Assembly: GCA_002422315.1 (NCBI GenBank)
Contig: DIUJ01000026.1
Coordinates: 19,663-38,737 of the forward strand
Reading direction: 5' to 3'
Source of the DNA: Bacteroidetes bacterium UBA6161
GTDB lineage: Bacteria; Bacteroidota; Bacteroidia; NS11-12g; UBA955
Length of the DNA stretch: 19,075 nt
Made by a program: the position numbers and the translations under genes. The notes below the pieces were generated by a model that worked only from the letters and a program-made list of their open reading frames with translations, was not told the origin of the DNA and searched no databases. Of the stretch, positions 14,639 to 19,075 are shown in pieces (position 1 is the stretch's first letter; every line of letters starts with the position of its first letter).

Positions 14639-14647
14639 CAATGCAAA

Positions 14648-16666
14648 ATGAAAAACATTCTAGAACAGATTGCCAAAAGCAAGAGCACCGATTATGAACT
14701 ACTGATTCAGCTAATAAGACATCTTAGGCCAAATTCCTCTAGTAATGCAACTAAAACAAATGAAAAAATACATGAATTAATTTCACTTCTTAAAGAAGAT
14801 GAAAATTTGACTATAGGTTTTAGAAGCTATATATATAAGCTCTTTAAAGAAAGGCGTTTTAGCTCCTTTATTACCGAAATTGGAATACAAAGCGATAGAG
14901 GTTTTTGGGACGAAATAAGAAAAAGATTTTATAATAAAATTCTTCCTTTACAATCCAATACAAATGGCTTAGACTTTATTTTAACCAATGTTTTTTACCA
15001 CAGAAATGACTATTTATGGTTTAGATCTATAAGCAAAGAAGATTGGGAAACATTGTTTCATATCCTTCAAATTAAGCCCTTAAATGAAGAAAAAAATGAC
15101 AGTTTTCTTGTATCGGAAATTTTGTTTGCAATTGAAATACTTGCATTAAAAATCTCGAGCTCAGCAATGGATTTATCCATTCTAAAAATGGTTCCAGAAC
15201 TCAGAAATTTACATAGCCCTTACATTAGCTTACAAAAAGAAATAAGCGATTTGATTTTAAACCTTAGCAAAAACAATGAACCTCGGGATCCTGAAAATCA
15301 AATTTTAAAACAAATTAAAATTCTAGTTAAGCAATGCAACAACTATATCCTAATTGCCATAAAAAACAAAGACAAATACGGGATTAGTTTTGTAACAACA
15401 ACCAAACTTATAAGACAACAGCAACAATTAGAAAGACTTGTCTCGCTATTGGATTTTTTATTTGAAAAACCCAAAATAGAATCCGAAAAATTCACCCCTA
15501 CGATTATTTTCTTTAACCAAATTATAAAACTTAATTCCGTTAAAAATGATATTCTACCTTTTTGGAAAAAAAGTACAAATTTAGTAGCATACCAAATTAC
15601 CCAACATTCTGGCAAAACAGGAGAACACTACATTACTTCCAATAAAAAAGAATATTATGACATGCTTAAAGCTGCAGCAGGAGGAGGTGTAGTAGTTGGT
15701 ATTCTGTGTTTCTTTAAATTGTATTACTCTACAGTAGATACAAGCCCATTCGGGAAAGCGTTTCTATACAGTTTGAATTACGCTCTAGGCTTTATTGCCA
15801 TTTACCTTATGCATTTTACCCTAGCTACCAAACAACCTGCTATGACCGCAGCTACGCTTGCACAAGCTCTAAACTCAATCGAAAACAAAAGAAAACTAGA
15901 TTATGCAAAGTTCACTTATTTATTTACTAATTTATTTCGTTCACAATTTATCGCTTTTGTTGGCAATGTAATTTTCTCCTTCCCCATGGCCATTTGCTTC
16001 ACCTTACTAATGCAGTGGTTGTTTGGAATAGAACAATTTGTGAGTGAAGAGAAAAGTATAAAACTACTACAGGATATCAATATATTTGAATCCAAAGCTA
16101 TCTTACATGCTGGTGTTGCGGGTATCTATTTATTTATTAGTGGCTTAATTTCTGGATACTTTATCAATAGAAATATTCATGAAAATATTTCACTTAGAAT
16201 AAAAATGCATCCCTTCTTAAGATTCTTAATTCCTTCAACTACTCTTGAAAAAATAGCCAAATTATACGACAAACATATTGGAGGGATTACAGGCAACTTA
16301 TGGCTGGGTATTTTCTTGGGAACCACAGGTACTATTGCTCTGTTTTTTGGCCTAGATATAGATATTCGGCATATTACTTTTGCTGCAGGAAACTTCGGAC
16401 TTGCACTAGTAGGCAGGGGATTTAACCTCGAAATGTGGGAAGTTATTATTACCATTATAGGAATTAGTATTATTGGATTTATGAATTTCATTGTTAGTTT
16501 CACCTTATCCTTAATAGTTGCACTTCGCTCAAGAGATAAAAACTTACAAGAGCTAATTCCTCTATTTAAATCTGTTTGGTCGCATTTTAAAGCTAGAAAA
16601 CGCGATTTTTTTATACCTCCAAATCAAAATCTTTTGGCCGAAAACCCAAAACCAGAATCCCCTTGA
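14648..16666 (+). CDS. Gcr-like 'SpecificRecomb' family multi-pass membrane protein
   Basis: The 672-residue product matches the family named after gonococcal Gcr ('site-specific recombinase', SpecificRecomb domain). Diagnostic stretches are AYQITQHSGKTGEHYIT (near residue 320), then YYDMLKAAAGGG, SLNYALGFIAIYLMHFTLA and TKQPAMTAATLAQAL. The first ~330 residues are helical and soluble-looking. The second half has about six membrane helices, including GGVVVGILCFF, LWLGIFLGTTGTIALFFGL and VIITIIGISIIGFMNFIVSF. I see no tyrosine- or serine-recombinase catalytic pattern. A DNA recombinase role is hard to square with this architecture; a membrane function seems more likely. The upstream in-frame TTG at 14636 lies in the promoter element and is rejected as the start. 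No partner gene is adjacent. Confidence 0.85.
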   Translation: MKNILEQIAKSKSTDYELLIQLIRHLRPNSSSNATKTNEKIHELISLLKEDENLTIGFRSYIYKLFKERRFSSFITEIGIQSDRGFWDEIRKRFYNKILPLQSNTNGLDFILTNVFYHRNDYLWFRSISKEDWETLFHILQIKPLNEEKNDSFLVSEILFAIEILALKISSSAMDLSILKMVPELRNLHSPYISLQKEISDLILNLSKNNEPRDPENQILKQIKILVKQCNNYILIAIKNKDKYGISFVTTTKLIRQQQQLERLVSLLDFLFEKPKIESEKFTPTIIFFNQIIKLNSVKNDILPFWKKSTNLVAYQITQHSGKTGEHYITSNKKEYYDMLKAAAGGGVVVGILCFFKLYYSTVDTSPFGKAFLYSLNYALGFIAIYLMHFTLATKQPAMTAATLAQALNSIENKRKLDYAKFTYLFTNLFRSQFIAFVGNVIFSFPMAICFTLLMQWLFGIEQFVSEEKSIKLLQDINIFESKAILHAGVAGIYLFISGLISGYFINRNIHENISLRIKMHPFLRFLIPSTTLEKIAKLYDKHIGGITGNLWLGIFLGTTGTIALFFGLDIDIRHITFAAGNFGLALVGRGFNLEMWEVIITIIGISIIGFMNFIVSFTLSLIVALRSRDKNLQELIPLFKSVWSHFKARKRDFFIPPNQNLLAENPKPESP

Positions 16667-16708
16667 TTTCCCTTACAGATTAGAATGTTTTTAAATAATA
16701 GAGAAGTT

Positions 16709-16738
16709 TTTGATAGAGAAAAAAAAATAGTAATTTCG
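16709..16738 (+). promoter_or_regulatory. aconitase promoter (TTTG-N18-TAATTTCG)
   Basis: TTTG at 16709-16712 is followed after 18 bases by TAATTTCG at 16731-16738, one base off TAnnTTTG. It leaves an A-rich leader of about 22-25 bases before the ATG at 16768. Confidence 0.6.
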
Positions 16739-16767
16739 CAAACCAAAACAAATAAACTAAATAAACC

Positions 16768-19029
16768 ATGGTATTTGACTTAGATATGATCAAGTCTACT
16801 TACGCAAAATTTGCGGAAAGAGTAGAAGCAGCTAGAAAACTAAAAGGTACACCACTTACCCTTTCAGAAAAAATATTGTACACCCACTTGTGGGAAGGAA
16901 ACCCTTCTCAAATTTTTGAAAGAGGAAATAGTTATGTGGATTTTGCACCAGACCGTGTAGCCATGCAAGATGCTACTGCACAAATGGCCTTGTTGCAATT
17001 TATGCAAGCCGGTAGACCCAAAGTAGCTGTGCCTTCTACCGTTCATTGCGACCACTTGATTAATGCAAAAATTGAAGCGAAACAAGATTTGGCTTTTGCT
17101 AATGAAGAATCTAAAGAAGTATTTGATTTCTTAAGTTCTGTATCTAACAAATATGGTATTGGTTTTTGGAAACCCGGTGCAGGTATTATTCACCAAGTAG
17201 TGCTAGAAAATTATGCTTTCCCTGGTGGAATGATGATAGGTACAGATTCGCATACTGTAAATGCAGGCGGATTGGGTATGTTGGCCATTGGTGTGGGCGG
17301 TGCCGATGCATGTGATGTAATGGCAGGCTTACCATGGGAATTAAAGTTTCCTAAATTAATAGGTGTAAAACTTACAGGAAAACTAAGCGGATGGGCTGCA
17401 CCAAAAGATGTGATCTTGAAAGTAGCAGGAATTCTCACTGTAAAAGGTGGAACCGGTGCCATTGTAGAATACTTTGGTGAAGGTGCTGAAAGCATGAGCT
17501 GTACTGGAAAAGGAACTATCTGCAACATGGGTGCAGAAATCGGAGCTACTACTTCCACCTTTGGCTACGATGCAAGTATGGAAAGATACCTTAGAGCAAC
17601 AGGAAGAGCAGAAGTTGCAGACCTTGCAAATGGTATAAAAGAACACCTTACTGCCGATGCAGATTGTTATGCAAATCCAGAAAAATACTTTGATCAAGTT
17701 ATCGAAATCAACTTGTCTGAACTTGAGCCATACATTAATGGGCCTTTTACCCCAGATTTAGCAACACCTGTTAGCAAAATGAAAGAAGTGGCAGCTGCGA
17801 ATGGCTGGCCTTTGAATATCGAAGTTGGTCTTATAGGTAGCTGTACAAACTCGAGCTATGAAGATATTTCCAGAGCTGCTAGCTTGGCAAAACAAGTTGC
17901 AGACAAAAACATAAAAACAAAAGCAGAATTTACCATAACACCGGGTTCTGAGCTAGTAAGATACACTATTGAAAGAGATGGCTTTATCGACACATTTAAT
18001 AAAATTGGAGCAACAGTATTTGCCAATGCTTGTGGTCCATGCATAGGTATGTGGACAAGAATGGGTGCAGAGAAAAAAGAAAAAAACTCTATCGTTCACT
18101 CTTTTAACAGAAACTTTGCTGCAAGACAAGATGGCAACCCAAATACTCACGCGTTTGTAGCTAGCCCAGAGTTGACTACTGCCCTAGCTATTGCAGGCAG
18201 GTTAGATTTTAATCCTTTAACCGATACACTTACCAACGAAAACGGAGAGCAAGTAATGCTGGATGAACCAACAGGAATGGAACTGCCAAGCAAAGGCTTC
18301 GACGTGGAAGATGCAGGCTATCAAGCCCCAGCAGTAGACGGAAGTGCGGTACAAGTAAATGTTTCTCCTACAAGTTCTCGTTTACAATTGTTAGACCCAT
18401 TTGCTGCTTGGGAAGGCACAGACCTTAGAGGTTTACGCCTACTTATCAAAGCAAAAGGAAAATGTACTACCGACCATATAAGCATGGCGGGACCATGGCT
18501 AAAGTTCCGTGGACATTTGGATAATATCAGTAACAACATGCTAATTGGTGCTATCAATGCATTTAATGACAAAGCTAATTCAGTGAAAAACCAATTAACT
18601 GGCGAATACGACGAAGTACCAAAGGTACAACGTATGTACAAAGCGGCTGGAGAATTCTCTATAGTAGTAGGCGAAGAAAACTACGGGGAAGGTTCTTCTA
18701 GAGAACATGCTGCAATGGAACCACGTCACCTAGGCGTTAGAGTAGTATTGGTTAAATCTTTTGCACGTATACACGAAACCAACCTGAAAAAACAAGGGAT
18801 GCTTGGCTTAACCTTTGCAAACAAAGAGGATTACGACAAGATTCAAGAAAACGATACCTTTGATTTGATAGGCTTAACCACTTTTGCTCCTGGCAAAGCT
18901 TTAGAATTGATAGCTAAACATGCCGACGGCAGCACCGATACAATTCTATGCAACCACACCTATAACGATCAACAAATAGATTGGTTCAGGGCTGGTGGTG
19001 CGTTGAATATTATTAGGAAATCTATTTAA
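16768..19029 (+). CDS. acn: aconitate hydratase, mitochondrial type
   Basis: The 753-residue product interconverts citrate and isocitrate in the TCA cycle. The three [4Fe-4S] ligands are C359 (GSCTNS) and C422 and C425 (ACGPCIGMW), each one residue on from pig mitochondrial aconitase numbering. The active-site GSSREH is at 642-647 with S643 and R645. GTDSHTVNAGGLG lies in domain 1, and the swivel domain occupies the last ~200 residues. Length and motifs place it with mitochondrial-type aconitases, as is common in Bacteroidota, not with the longer AcnA/IRP form or AcnB. It forms its own unit. The neighbouring TCA genes are not in the window, and after its stop only a short heptamer array is visible. 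Confidence 0.98.
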   Translation: MVFDLDMIKSTYAKFAERVEAARKLKGTPLTLSEKILYTHLWEGNPSQIFERGNSYVDFAPDRVAMQDATAQMALLQFMQAGRPKVAVPSTVHCDHLINAKIEAKQDLAFANEESKEVFDFLSSVSNKYGIGFWKPGAGIIHQVVLENYAFPGGMMIGTDSHTVNAGGLGMLAIGVGGADACDVMAGLPWELKFPKLIGVKLTGKLSGWAAPKDVILKVAGILTVKGGTGAIVEYFGEGAESMSCTGKGTICNMGAEIGATTSTFGYDASMERYLRATGRAEVADLANGIKEHLTADADCYANPEKYFDQVIEINLSELEPYINGPFTPDLATPVSKMKEVAAANGWPLNIEVGLIGSCTNSSYEDISRAASLAKQVADKNIKTKAEFTITPGSELVRYTIERDGFIDTFNKIGATVFANACGPCIGMWTRMGAEKKEKNSIVHSFNRNFAARQDGNPNTHAFVASPELTTALAIAGRLDFNPLTDTLTNENGEQVMLDEPTGMELPSKGFDVEDAGYQAPAVDGSAVQVNVSPTSSRLQLLDPFAAWEGTDLRGLRLLIKAKGKCTTDHISMAGPWLKFRGHLDNISNNMLIGAINAFNDKANSVKNQLTGEYDEVPKVQRMYKAAGEFSIVVGEENYGEGSSREHAAMEPRHLGVRVVLVKSFARIHETNLKKQGMLGLTFANKEDYDKIQENDTFDLIGLTTFAPGKALELIAKHADGSTDTILCNHTYNDQQIDWFRAGGALNIIRKSI

Positions 19030-19034
19030 TAAAC

Positions 19035-19062
19035 GAAGAATGTAGAATTTAGAACGAAGAAT
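19035..19062. repeat. degenerate 7-bp tandem repeat, four units, running toward the window edge
   Basis: Four consecutive heptamers GAAGAAT, GTAGAAT, TTAGAAC, GAAGAAT share the core nnAGAAn. The first and last copies are also part of a 10-base direct repeat (AACGAAGAAT) 21 bases apart. The array begins 5 bases after the aconitase stop codon; further units beyond 19075 cannot be excluded. Confidence 0.6.
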
Positions 19063-19075
19063 TTTTAAGTTTGGG

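Noticed and set aside
14636..14647. TTG start for the SpecificRecomb protein, and the out-of-frame ATG at 14641
   Set aside because: The TTG is part of the TAAATTTG element. The ATG at 14641 is out of frame with the long coding region, whereas the ATG at 14648 is in frame.
14636..16666. The 'recombinase' as the sign of a mobile element or invertible locus
   Set aside because: There are no flanking inverted repeats, attachment sites or cargo genes, and the protein looks membrane-embedded.
17211..17697. Minus-strand open frames within the aconitase gene
   Set aside because: They are shadows of a conserved coding region with no start context or recognisable domain.

Overview
The window reads as chromosome from a member of the Bacteroidota. 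The evidence is a low-GC sequence, a type B ribosomal protein L31, a secreted metallopeptidase ending in a type IX secretion (T9SS) sorting domain, and a mitochondrial-type aconitase. Membrane pyrophosphatase signatures also resemble the Flavobacterium kind. Most transcription units start with a TAnnTTTG-type -7 element and lack a clear Shine-Dalgarno sequence. I see no mobile element, tRNA, rRNA or CRISPR array. Coding density is high and no gene-free stretch exceeds about 200 bases.

Layout, left to right. A leftward promoter at the very edge may serve a gene whose ATG is the first three bases of the window. Next come leftward rpmE2 with a strong terminator and a rightward PyrR-like phosphoribosyltransferase. 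A leftward mbnP-mbnH pair follows, encoding a lipoprotein and the diheme enzyme expected to modify it, and then a leftward secreted M1 metallopeptidase. A rightward unit holds an extended SDR epimerase, a DPM1-like glycosyltransferase and mnmE, closed by a hairpin terminator. A leftward block follows: an unidentified envelope protein with a probable beta-rich C-terminal part, a FrnE/DsbA-like protein, a Blc-like lipocalin and a small lipoprotein. The last three look like one operon, lipoprotein first. Leftward hppA (membrane pyrophosphatase) and leftward ACMSD follow. Finally there are a rightward Gcr-like 'SpecificRecomb' membrane protein and rightward aconitase, with a short heptamer array at the right edge.

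Most genes are housekeeping or envelope functions: translation and tRNA modification, the TCA cycle, PPi-driven ion pumping, and sugar or lipid-linked glycan work. The less ordinary items are the MbnP/MbnH pair, a Cys-rich C-terminal tail on the pyrophosphatase, the polytopic membrane protein whose family name says 'recombinase', and -7 elements so close to start codons that several mRNAs should be leaderless or nearly so. That last point also moves three starts from upstream TTG codons to internal ATGs (epimerase, envelope protein, recombinase-family protein). I did not find a convincing new defence or mobile system.
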